Shown in pieces: positions 7,190-12,690 of a DNA stretch of 12,690 bases. This stretch comes from DATNFP01 sp035606335. Lineage in GTDB: Bacteria; Bacteroidota; Bacteroidia; Chitinophagales; Chitinophagaceae. A program made the translations under genes and the position numbers. The stretch is from assembly GCA_035606335.1 (NCBI GenBank), contig DATNFP010000046.1, positions 1 to 12,690 of the forward strand, given 5' to 3'. The notes under the pieces are model-generated. The model saw only the letters and a program-made list of their open reading frames with translations. It was not told where the DNA came from and searched no databases. How positions within the stretch are numbered: position 1 is the stretch's first letter; every line of letters begins with the position of its first letter.

Positions 7190-7768
7190 ATGAATCCCAA
7201 AGTCGACTTCTTTTTTAATAAAGCCACAAAGTGGCAGGAGGAGTATAAACAATTAAGAATGATTATCCTCGACTGTGGGTTGATAGAAGAGTTGAAATGG
7301 GGTGTTCCTTGCTACACCTTTCAGAAAAAGAACATTGTAATTATACATGGGTTTAAAGAGTACTGTGCAATTCTTTTTCCGAAAGGTGTTTTGTTAAGTG
7401 ATACCAAGGGCATTCTGATCCAGCAAACCGAAAATGTGCAATCGGCTCGGCAGGTTCGGTTCACTAGTCTTAAGCAAATAGTTAAAATGGCGCCTACACT
7501 AAAAGCCTATGTTTACGAAGCCATCGAAGTGGAAAAAGCCGGTTTAAAAGTAGCTCTTAAAAAGGCCACAGAATATAGTATCCCAAAAGAATTCAAGATT
7601 AAATTAGACAAAAACCCAGCTTTAAAAACAGCTTTTAAAGCATTAACACCGGGACGGCAAAAAGGGTATTTATTTTATTTTTCTCAGCCCAAATTATCTA
7701 AAACACGCGAAGCAAGAGTTGAAAAATATATACCACAAATTCTGAGTGGAAAGGGATTAGATGATTAA
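7190..7768 (+). CDS. YdeI/OmdA-like protein with DUF1801 domain
   Basis: From the ATG at 7190 this is a 192-residue protein. Residues about 12-110 form a DUF1801 (YdhG/iron-chaperone-like) domain with the conserved EELKWGVPCYTFQKKNIVIIHGFKEYCAI strand series. Residues 133-192 are the YdeI/OmdA C-terminal helix module, with the hallmark PGRQKGYLFYFSQPKLSKTREARVEKYIPQI. The family name comes from 'YdeI or OmpD-associated', with a reported link to bacteriocin or envelope-stress protection; no enzyme activity is established. The start MNPKVDFFF is chosen because homologues commonly begin there and a -7 box lies 19 bases upstream; an in-frame ATG at 7175 would add five residues. The gap to the methyltransferase gene is short, so read-through co-transcription is also likely. 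Confidence 0.88.
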   Translation: MNPKVDFFFNKATKWQEEYKQLRMIILDCGLIEELKWGVPCYTFQKKNIVIIHGFKEYCAILFPKGVLLSDTKGILIQQTENVQSARQVRFTSLKQIVKMAPTLKAYVYEAIEVEKAGLKVALKKATEYSIPKEFKIKLDKNPALKTAFKALTPGRQKGYLFYFSQPKLSKTREARVEKYIPQILSGKGLDD

Positions 7769-7797
7769 TGTTGAGCTTCTCGAAACAATAACATCAT

Positions 7798-7805
7798 TAG
7801 CTTTG
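7798..7805 (+). promoter_or_regulatory. Possible internal -7 box before the second SRPBCC gene
   Basis: TAGCTTTG fits TAnnTTTG exactly and ends 13 bases before the ATG at 7819. No TTTG lies at the expected 19-20 base distance, so this is a weak or activator-dependent candidate. A related string (TTAGCTTTTGTAA) lies before the gene at 9001. Confidence 0.35.
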
Positions 7806-7818
7806 TAAAAAAACCACC

Positions 7819-8271
7819 ATGTCAAACAATAGCGTAACACTGCACAGAGTACTCAAAGCCTCACCTGAAAAAGTTTATCGTGCCTTTACCGAATCAAATG
7901 CGATTGCGTCATGGCTTCCGCCGTACGGGTTTCTCTGCATTGTCCATAATATGGACGTTAAGCCTGGCGGGAATTACAAAATGTCGTTTATCAATTTTTC
8001 TACAGGTAACGGACATTCTTTTGGCGGAGAATACCTTGAGCTCAAACAGAATGAGTTCTTAAAATACACTGACAAATTTGATAATCCTGATATGCCCGGA
8101 CAAATGATCACGTCGGTTTGGCTTAATAAAGTCTCCACTGGTACAGAACTTAAAATTAATCAGGAAGGCATTCCTGCAGCTATACCCACTGAAATGTGCT
8201 ATTTGGGGTGGCAGGAATCGTTGGATAAGCTAACTAGATTAGTTGAGCCACAAATTCCAGATACCATATAA
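7819..8271 (+). CDS. SRPBCC / AHSA1-like domain protein
   Basis: A 150-residue protein with the typical AHSA1-like opening VTLHRVLKASPEKVYRAFTESNAIASWLPPYGF, in which the helix ends in the conserved W-x-P-P. It continues MDVKPGGNYKMSF, then FGGEYLELKQNEFLKYTDKFD, and finishes with the last helix CYLGWQESLDKLTRLVEP. The complete consensus makes it a better-behaved family member than the SRPBCC gene at 5406. The ligand-binding fold is recognised but the ligand and partner are unknown. It lies 50 bases after the YdeI-like gene with an exact TAnnTTTG box between them, so it may be expressed independently of the arsR promoter. Confidence 0.9.
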   Translation: MSNNSVTLHRVLKASPEKVYRAFTESNAIASWLPPYGFLCIVHNMDVKPGGNYKMSFINFSTGNGHSFGGEYLELKQNEFLKYTDKFDNPDMPGQMITSVWLNKVSTGTELKINQEGIPAAIPTEMCYLGWQESLDKLTRLVEPQIPDTI

Positions 8272-8308
8272 CATCGTTTAATTATTTCAACGAAGCAAAT
8301 AAAAGCAG

Positions 8309-8866
8309 ATGAAAAAGAAATTGTCGTCAAAGCAATGTGAAGATTTATTCAACACATTGAAGGCACGTTTTGATAAAAATAAGAAACGTCATAAGGGGAT
8401 TGAATGGGCTGAAGTACAGGCAAAATTGGAAGCTAAAGCTGAAAAGCTATGGTCACTCAACGAAATGGAAGAAACTGGTGGCGAACCGGACGTTGTTAGC
8501 TATGATAAAAAGACGGGCGAATATATTTTTTATGATTGCTCGGCAGAAAGTCCAAAAGGTCGCCGTAATTATTGTTACGACCATGAGGCATTGGAGGCAA
8601 GGAAAGAAGCTAAACCGGAAGACAGCGCCATTAACATGGCTGCTTCTATGGGTATCGAAATCCTAACAGAAGAACAATACCGGGAATTGCAGAAGCTTGA
8701 AAATTTCGATGAGAAAACATCAAGCTGGATAGAAACGCCTCCCAATATCAGAAAACTCGGGGGAGCCCTTTTTTGCGATCGTCGCTACGATCATGTTTTC
8801 ACTTATCATAACGGTGCACAATCTTATTATGCGGCTCGTGGATTTCGTGGCTTACTAAGGGTATAA
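8309..8866 (+). CDS. DUF4256 family protein
   Basis: A 185-residue soluble protein matching what I recall of DUF4256 (PF14066). It opens with a helical region LFNTLKARFDKNKKRHKGIEW, then EKLWSLNEMEETGGEPDVV (46-63), YIFYDCSAESPKGRRNYCYDHEAL (72-95), AINMAASMGIEILTEEQYRELQ (107-128) and a C-terminal FCDRRYDHVFTYHNGAQSYYAARGFRG (155-181). No reaction is known for the family. The conserved Asp, Cys, Arg and Tyr residues suggest an enzyme-like site, but this is only an impression. It follows the SRPBCC gene by 37 bases in the same direction, so the two are probably co-transcribed. Confidence 0.88.
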   Translation: MKKKLSSKQCEDLFNTLKARFDKNKKRHKGIEWAEVQAKLEAKAEKLWSLNEMEETGGEPDVVSYDKKTGEYIFYDCSAESPKGRRNYCYDHEALEARKEAKPEDSAINMAASMGIEILTEEQYRELQKLENFDEKTSSWIETPPNIRKLGGALFCDRRYDHVFTYHNGAQSYYAARGFRGLLRV

Positions 8867-9000
8867 ACTTATTCTTTAGCCTAAGACAATCGACGCCTTA
8901 CGTGCTTCAATTACAATTTCAACCATGCCAAAGTTTTTTTTGTAAATGTAAGCTATAACATCATCGGTTAGCTTTTGTAATTTGTAAGTAAACTACACCC

Positions 9001-9570
9001 ATGCAAACAAATATTATTTGGAAAGGACGCTATTATCAGTCCATGGAATACTGCAACTTAGTCCAAGCAGAATCAGGCAATGAAATTCAATCAACGATCA
9101 TTGGTTATCACGAACAGCAAATATTTAAAGTAGAATATCACATCCATACAAATAAAGAGTGGGAAGTTTATTTGGTAAGCATTCACATGCAGCTTGATAG
9201 TAAGTCGGAAACTATCGCTTTAGAAAACAAAGATGGAATATGGTATTTGAACAGCAAACCTGAACCGTCATTTAAAAGCATTGTGTATATTGATATTTCG
9301 CTCACTCCTTTCACAAATACATTACCCGTTAATGGCATGGCATTCGAAAACGATAAGCAGCAAATAATTGACGTAATCTATTTCGATCTTTTAGAAAAAA
9401 AAACTAAGCCCTCAAAACAGATATATACACGTTTGTCTACCAATAAATATCTATTCCAGACTTACGACGGCAGTTTCAAAGCAGAAATAGAAGTAGATGA
9501 GCAAGGTCTTGTAACCGACTACCCTCAACTTTTTGAAATGCTTGGCAAAAATAGCAAGGTGAGCCGATAA
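9001..9570 (+). CDS. Putative glycolipid-binding family protein (DUF1089-like)
   Basis: A 189-residue protein with the signature of the putative glycolipid-binding family (PF06475, PA1994-like): W-x-G...EYCNL near the N-terminus, DGIWYLNSKPEPSFKSIVYIDIS, then LTPFTNTLPV (101-110), IYTRLSTNKYLFQTYDGSFKAEIEVDEQGLVTDYPQLFE (141-179). The fold resembles lipoprotein-localisation (LolA-like) beta sheets, but here there is no signal peptide or lipobox, so it is probably cytoplasmic. Function is unproven. It is the last + strand gene and is separated from the DUF4256 gene by 134 bases, in which no gene was found; a promoter-like TTAGCTTTTG lies at 8968-8977. Confidence 0.88.
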   Translation: MQTNIIWKGRYYQSMEYCNLVQAESGNEIQSTIIGYHEQQIFKVEYHIHTNKEWEVYLVSIHMQLDSKSETIALENKDGIWYLNSKPEPSFKSIVYIDISLTPFTNTLPVNGMAFENDKQQIIDVIYFDLLEKKTKPSKQIYTRLSTNKYLFQTYDGSFKAEIEVDEQGLVTDYPQLFEMLGKNSKVSR

Positions 9571-9599
9571 ATATTTATCGCCCACCAATACTATTTTTT
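9558..9599 (+). terminator. Terminator hairpin overlapping the 9570 stop codon
   Basis: The perfect palindrome CGATAAATATTTATCG (9565-9580) is flanked by GGTG (9558-9561) and CACC (9583-9586), giving a longer imperfect stem. It is followed by a T-run at 9594-9599. The TAA stop (9568-9570) lies inside the stem. On the minus strand the same hairpin is followed by a shorter T-run (complement of 9547-9551), so it may also stop transcripts coming from the SDR gene. Confidence 0.45.
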
Positions 9600-9633
9600 C
9601 TCTGCTTCAATATTTTAATACCGGTGATTTTTA

Positions 9634-10434
9634 TTACGCGATCATCCCGGCTGTCAAATTAAGTACAGTCCCGGTTATGGCACTTCCTTCATCCGACGCC
9701 GCAAAGATTGCCGAGTCGGTCAGCTCTTTCATTGTGGTGAGTCGTTTCCTATGTGTGCCGCTTGCCACCATCGTATTAAATTGTTCTATTGGGATGCCTT
9801 GGTTTTTTGCATGCCCTTCATAAAGTTCTTTAAAGGCTTCTTCAATAATGGGTGTTTCTGGTATTGCTGTCGTAAACAAGCAAACCGAACGTACTCCATG
9901 CTCTCCGCATTCCACAGAAATTGATCGACACAGCGATTCCATTGCTGCCCATGCTGGTCCCCTGCCGCCTGCAAGGGGAGCACTTATATGACTCAGGTTT
10001 GCTGTATGCATTAATACAACTCCGTTCCCCTGTTTGATCATGCGCTTTGCTGCAGCCTTTGCAGTAATGAAATGCGATTCAGTATAGATATTGATTGGAA
10101 GAGAGAAGCTATCCACAGAAAGCTCAAGAAGCGGAATATGCCCAACATCTTTTTGATAAATACCGATTGCATTGAATGAAATATCTACTTTCCCTGCTTT
10201 CTTTATCACATAGTCCATATGCCTTTCCACAGCTTGCTCATCAAGTGCATTAAGCTGGGTTACTTCGATAGTCCCTCCATCCCATTGTATCTCATCAGCA
10301 ATAGTATTAAGCTTTTCTTCTGTCAGCCCGGTTAAAAAAATTGTAGCGCCTTCACGGGCAAATGCCTTTGCAGTTGCAGCACCTATAGCGCCATTGCCAT
10401 AAATTACAGCAACTTTGTCTTTTAATCTGTTCAT
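9634..10434 (-). CDS. SDR-fold protein lacking the catalytic Tyr and Lys
   Basis: A 266-residue short-chain dehydrogenase/reductase. The Rossmann motif GNGAIG is at 13-18, the NNAG equivalent is NAIG at 88-91, the structural Asn is in IN-I (115), and the catalytic Ser position is held by Ser148. Where YxxxK should lie, the sequence reads GPAWAAMESLCRSISVE, putting Ala161 and Met165 in place of Tyr and Lys. The coenzyme fold is intact, but classical SDR reduction chemistry should be impaired, so it may bind NAD(P) or a ligand, or use another mechanism. It lies just downstream of the sigma factor gene on the same strand but has its own promoter, matching the one before the YCII gene, so it is a likely target of that sigma factor. 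The leader ends AGAAAAAATG, as for YCII. Confidence 0.87.
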   Translation of the reverse strand: MNRLKDKVAVIYGNGAIGAATAKAFAREGATIFLTGLTEEKLNTIADEIQWDGGTIEVTQLNALDEQAVERHMDYVIKKAGKVDISFNAIGIYQKDVGHIPLLELSVDSFSLPINIYTESHFITAKAAAKRMIKQGNGVVLMHTANLSHISAPLAGGRGPAWAAMESLCRSISVECGEHGVRSVCLFTTAIPETPIIEEAFKELYEGHAKNQGIPIEQFNTMVASGTHRKRLTTMKELTDSAIFAASDEGSAITGTVLNLTAGMIA

Positions 10435-10447
10435 TTTTTCTGATTTT

Positions 10448-10469
10448 ATCGTTACATCTTAATAACGAT
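10448..10469 (-). repeat. Inverted repeat over the -10 element of the SDR promoter
   Basis: ATCGTTA (10448-10454) and TAACGAT (10463-10469) form perfect 7-base arms around 8 bases. One arm is the predicted -10 element (CGTTATT on the minus strand) and the other lies in the leader. The YCII promoter lacks the second arm. It could be an operator or a start-site hairpin. Confidence 0.4.
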
Positions 10470-10492
10470 TCAGCTTTCAGAATGGGGACAAA
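10461..10492 (-). promoter_or_regulatory. ECF42-type sigma target promoter of the SDR gene
   Basis: Read on the minus strand: TTTGTCCCCATT, 10 bases, AATCGTTATT, then 26 bases to the ATG at 10434. The -35-like TGTC begins only 6 bases past the sigma factor's stop codon. The 22 fixed positions are identical to those of the element before the YCII gene. ECF42 sigma factors are known to use TGTC-type -35 and CG-containing -10 boxes; assignment to this sigma factor is inference from family and repetition. Confidence 0.72.
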
Positions 10493-10496
10493 TTTT

Positions 10497-11735
10497 TTAT
10501 AAATTTTTCCTTTCCTTAAGTCGCTTTATTTCCTTCACAAGAGTTTGTTTCTCACTCTTCGATTTTGTCAAAGCCAAAGAACGCTCATAGTGCACGATGG
10601 CTTTATCAATATCAGTGTCCGAATAGAGATAGCCTAACAAAGAATAATAATGATTGTTATCAGCAAGGTTTAGTTTTTCAGCTTCCTGTATTGCTTCCTT
10701 ATTTCCATACACCTTGGCAAGTGCAAACGTCCTGTTCAATGCCGTTATTGGCGAATATTCAATAAGAAGCAGCTGATTGTACAACTGTAAAATATATTGC
10801 CACTTGTCATTATCATTTGGAGTGGTATGCCAATAAGCAATGGTCGCTTCCAGGTGATATTTCGAAACCTCCTTGCTATCATAGGCAAGTACCAGGTAAT
10901 GATTTCCTTTTTCTATCAGTTCTTTATCCCACAAGCTTTTATCTTGCTGGTCAAGAAGAACTATTTCTCCATTGTCATCCATTCTTGCGTCTAGGCGGGA
11001 GCTCTGAAAACACATCAAAGCAAGTAAGGCATTAGTCTCCGAGGTATTAGTTAAAGGATTTTGAGTAAGTATATATACCAACCGTATAGCTTCCGAGCAC
11101 AAGTCTTTCCTTATTAATTGATTATTGGTTTTCGAAAAATAACCTTCGCTAAACAGCAAGTACAAAGTCTTCAAAACATTATTCTGCCTTACTTTGATTT
11201 GTATTTCGCTTAGATCCTTAATTTGAAAATTTTCATTTCGAAGGTTAATCCTGGCCCTGTGCAAACGTTTTTTTATGGTTTCCGGTTTAGTTAAAAAAGC
11301 ATTCGCAATTTCTTCTACACTAAACCCGCAAAGAATTTGTAGTGCCAGGCAAATTTGTGCCTCCGGTGAATTGCTTGGATTGCAAACCGCAAAGATCATT
11401 GCCAGCTGGCTATCAGCAATATTCTGGCTATTAAATTCAAAATCTTCTTCAGTGGCAGCTTCATTTATTCCCTTGGCATCTTTCATCTGCTTTTCAGAAA
11501 CAGAAAGGTGTTTAAAATAGTCCTTCGTTTTATTTTTCGCAACTGTATAAAGCCACGCTGTAGGATTTTCTGGAACCCCTCTGTGTCCCCATGCTTCCGT
11601 TGCTTTCAGAAATGTCTCGCTCGCTATATCTTCCGCAATTTCAAGCTCCTTTAAATTATATGAATTATATAGTACAGCAACTATTTTGCTATACTCGGTT
11701 CTGAATAAGTGTGGTATCAATTCATTTTGCTGCAT
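10497..11735 (-). CDS. ECF sigma factor with long C-terminal extension (ECF42-like)
   Basis: A 412-residue sigma factor, about twice the size of a simple ECF. Region 2 spans about 6-80 (IAEDIASETFLKATEAWGHRG, NPTAWLYTVAKNKTKDYFK). Region 4 spans about 108-168, with the helix-turn-helix FSVEEIANAFLTKPETIKKRLHRAR. It then carries the DUF6596-type segment (about 186-290: LYLLFSEGYFS, LLALMCFQSSRLDARMDDNGEIVLLDQQDKSLWD) and C-terminal helical TPR-like repeats (about 320-410: YLYSDTDIDKAIVHYERSLAL). This layout and the preceding YCII gene define ECF42. In that group the extension, not an anti-sigma factor, is thought to control activity. None of its neighbours looks like an anti-sigma factor. It is read from the YCII promoter through a terminator that abuts its ATG; no promoter of its own was found. 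Confidence 0.92.
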   Translation of the reverse strand: MQQNELIPHLFRTEYSKIVAVLYNSYNLKELEIAEDIASETFLKATEAWGHRGVPENPTAWLYTVAKNKTKDYFKHLSVSEKQMKDAKGINEAATEEDFEFNSQNIADSQLAMIFAVCNPSNSPEAQICLALQILCGFSVEEIANAFLTKPETIKKRLHRARINLRNENFQIKDLSEIQIKVRQNNVLKTLYLLFSEGYFSKTNNQLIRKDLCSEAIRLVYILTQNPLTNTSETNALLALMCFQSSRLDARMDDNGEIVLLDQQDKSLWDKELIEKGNHYLVLAYDSKEVSKYHLEATIAYWHTTPNDNDKWQYILQLYNQLLLIEYSPITALNRTFALAKVYGNKEAIQEAEKLNLADNNHYYSLLGYLYSDTDIDKAIVHYERSLALTKSKSEKQTLVKEIKRLKERKNL

Positions 11736-11768
11736 AAAAACAAAAAGCCCTCGTAAGTTACAAGGGCT
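11736..11768 (-). terminator. Intrinsic terminator abutting the sigma factor start codon
   Basis: On the minus strand AGCCCTTGTAA and TTACGAGGGCT form an 11-bp stem (one T-G wobble) with a minimal loop at 11768-11746. The next bases are TTTTTGTTTTT, and then the sigma ATG at 11735. The hairpin starts 9 bases after the YCII stop. It has all the features of a rho-independent terminator, so most YCII transcripts should end before the sigma gene, and the sigma mRNA would have a U-rich, non-consensus ribosome landing site. Confidence 0.8.
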
Positions 11769-11777
11769 AAGGAAAAA

Positions 11778-12119
11778 TTACAACGAGTTGATTTCCCTGA
11801 TTTCTACATTTCCTCCAAGCGACAAAACAGGACAACCATGTGCAAGCTTTGTTGCATCTTCAATAGATGTGGCTTTTATCATAGTATAGCCCATAATGGA
11901 TTCTTTAATTTCGGCATAAGGTCCGTCAGAAACTACACCATCGTTGTTTAATACCTTTCCCGTTCTGAATAATCGGTTTCCCCTGTCTACAAGTTTGTCT
12001 TGTGCAGCGATACCCGCAACCCAATTCATCCATTTTTGTGTTGTAGCCTGCATTTCTTCTGATGATTGCTGAGGCAATGTCTTGAAATCTGCTCTGAAGA
12101 TTAATAAGAATTCTTTCAT
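11778..12119 (-). CDS. YCII-related (DGPF) family protein
   Basis: A 113-residue ferredoxin-like fold protein. The start MKEFLLIFRADF is typical, and the DGPF-type signature is SDGPYAEIKESIMGY at 64-78 (Tyr in place of the usual Phe). The end has ATKLAHGCPVLSLGGNVEIREI with the conserved His94. DGPF proteins are the standard partner and target of ECF42 sigma factors; their biochemical role is unresolved, although YciI itself has hydrolase-like activity. It is the first gene of the YCII-sigma transcription unit, with a matching promoter 21 bases upstream, which predicts positive autoregulation. The leader ends AGAAAAAATG, an A-rich start context usual in Bacteroidota. Confidence 0.92.
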   Translation of the reverse strand: MKEFLLIFRADFKTLPQQSSEEMQATTQKWMNWVAGIAAQDKLVDRGNRLFRTGKVLNNDGVVSDGPYAEIKESIMGYTMIKATSIEDATKLAHGCPVLSLGGNVEIREINSL

Positions 12120-12140
12120 TTTTTCTAAGTTTTATACCTC

Positions 12141-12172
12141 AATAACGATTGGCAATTGCAAATGGGGACAAA
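12141..12172 (-). promoter_or_regulatory. ECF42-type sigma target promoter of the YCII-sigma operon
   Basis: Minus strand TTTGTCCCCATT-N10-AATCGTTATT, with the same boxes and spacing as the element before the SDR gene. The 10-base spacers agree at only 2 positions, so the boxes rather than the region are conserved. It lies 21 bases before the YCII ATG. This placement is the known location of ECF42 autoregulatory promoters. Confidence 0.75.
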
Positions 12173-12193
12173 ATCTACATTTAATAATAACAA

Positions 12194-12227
12194 AATAGTC
12201 TGCACCGGATTCAAGATGCAAACTATT
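12194..12227 (-). terminator. Stem-loop with U-rich tail, possible terminator
   Basis: On the minus strand AATAGTTTGCA pairs with TGCAGACTATT (11 bp, one G-U) around a 12-base loop, followed by TTTTGTTATTATT. It could end transcripts from the SRPBCC gene at 12371 before they enter the YCII promoter 22 bases further on. The stem is AT-rich, so strength is uncertain. Confidence 0.4.
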
Positions 12228-12264
12228 AAAAGTTTATTTGTTAATATACTTCGCGACTCACTGG

Positions 12265-12310
12265 TCTAAGCGTCTCGCTTAGAACCATAATATGCAAGCG
12301 TCTCGCTTGC
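12265..12310. repeat. Two tandem REP-like palindromes
   Basis: TCTAAGCGTCTCGCTTAGA (12265-12283, 8-bp stem, TCT loop) and GCAAGCGTCTCGCTTGC (12294-12310, 7-bp stem, TCT loop) share the core AAGCGTCTCGCTT, 28 bases apart. Their outer bases differ in a compensating way, so the stems are preserved. They lie in the 251-bp gap between the YCII and right-edge SRPBCC genes, where no gene was found. They resemble short palindromic elements scattered between genes in many Bacteroidota genomes. Confidence 0.6.
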
Positions 12311-12370
12311 GACACATCCACGTTCTCACATCTGTAACCTAGAACTCAATTACTACAATCTATATCTTCC

Positions 12371-12690
12371 TCACTTCCCCTCCGTCGGATACCCTTTCCC
12401 TGTAGTTATCAAATTACGCAAACTATTATTTATATAATCAGTCCAGGCATTCGAACAGCCATTATAACACTCAAAATGAGGTACAAGTCCATTATGCGTA
12501 AAGCGTACCTGAGTTTTGTTATCCTTTTCAGAAATGTCAAAGCTTATCTTCGTTCCGGTCCATTCACTTTTGTCTTCTGTAAAGTTTAGTTGGCTGTCCG
12601 TAATAAGCCATACTACTTTTTTGTTAGGTACTACCTCTACCAGTTTTTGTTTGCTGTAGTGAATATCTTTATAGCGGTAACTAAACTCAT
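12371..12690 (-). CDS. SRPBCC / AHSA1-like domain protein, 5' truncated at window edge
   Basis: The last 105 residues of an SRPBCC protein whose start lies beyond the right edge; the ATG-like bases at the edge are out of frame. Visible parts are EFSYRYKDIHYSKQKLVEVVPNKKVVWLITDS, then a segment LNFTEDKSEWTGTKISFDISEK, VRFTHNGLVPHFECYNGCSNAWTDYINNSLRNLITTGKG and a TGA stop at 12371-12373. The W-T-G-T-K-I-x-F-x-I strand and the final CSNAW-x-x-YI-x-x-SLRNLITTGKG helix are typical of AHSA1-like SRPBCC proteins from Bacteroidota. It is the third SRPBCC gene in the window. It ends 251 bases before the YCII start and is separated from it by two REP-like hairpins and a possible terminator, so it is probably not co-transcribed with YCII. 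Confidence 0.85.
   Translation of the reverse strand, partial: EFSYRYKDIHYSKQKLVEVVPNKKVVWLITDSQLNFTEDKSEWTGTKISFDISEKDNKTQVRFTHNGLVPHFECYNGCSNAWTDYINNSLRNLITTGKGYPTEGK

Noticed and set aside
8867..9000. Possible riboswitch or small RNA in the gap before the glycolipid-binding-like gene
   Set aside because: No stable hairpin set or recognised aptamer motif was seen; only a weak promoter-like string and a T-run.
10565..11035. Plus-strand open frames antisense to the sigma factor's C-terminal region
   Set aside because: They are short and overlapping, lack recognisable domains, and are explained by the codon composition of the sigma gene.
11584..11600. TGTCCCCAT...CGTT on the plus strand inside the sigma gene, resembling the sigma target promoter
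   Set aside because: The gap between the boxes is 5 bases instead of 14, it lies inside a coding region, and no gene starts downstream on that strand.

Overview
The window reads as accessory chromosome of a Bacteroidota bacterium, most likely a Chitinophagaceae relative. The evidence is the moderately low GC, the near absence of Shine-Dalgarno sites, A-rich leaders, the TTTG / TAnnTTTG promoter pattern typical of the phylum, and protein families common there (DUF4256, YdeI/DUF1801, ArsR-AHSA1-DoxX sets, an ECF42-like sigma factor with a YCII protein). The lineage call is inference.

Left part (1-2507, + strand): the 3' portion of a protein kinase / LanC-like cyclase fusion, resembling a class III/IV lanthipeptide synthetase. 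It is joined by an ATGA overlap to a luciferase-like flavin oxidoreductase. It looks like the end of a RiPP (lanthipeptide-like) operon whose precursor and transporters would lie to the left. The stretch 2671-4783 holds a DoxX-like membrane protein (-), a frame-broken hypothetical gene (+) and a secreted or lipid-facing patatin-like phospholipase (-).

Central part (4905-9570, + strand): a co-directional run of an ArsR-type repressor, SRPBCC/AHSA1, DoxX-like, leucine carboxyl methyltransferase-like, YdeI/DUF1801, a second SRPBCC, DUF4256 and a glycolipid-binding-like protein. The arsR promoter is a near-consensus Bacteroidota promoter. It has two 17-bp operator-like repeats, one between the -33 and -7 boxes and one just after the -7 box. 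The first three genes look like a self-regulated unit, and the later ones may have internal promoters.

Right part (9634-12690, - strand): a YCII/DGPF protein followed by an ECF42-like sigma factor with a long C-terminal extension, then an SDR-fold protein, and at the right edge a third, partial SRPBCC gene. Matching promoter-like elements with identical spacing (TTTGTCCCCATT-N10-AATCGTTATT) precede the YCII gene and the SDR gene, and no third copy was noticed in the window. This suggests the sigma factor drives its own operon plus the SDR gene. An intrinsic terminator ends exactly at the sigma factor's ATG, so sigma expression probably depends on read-through. The SDR has lost the catalytic Tyr and Lys. 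Two tandem REP-like hairpins lie between YCII and the right-edge SRPBCC gene. No tRNA, rRNA, CRISPR array or insertion sequence was seen.
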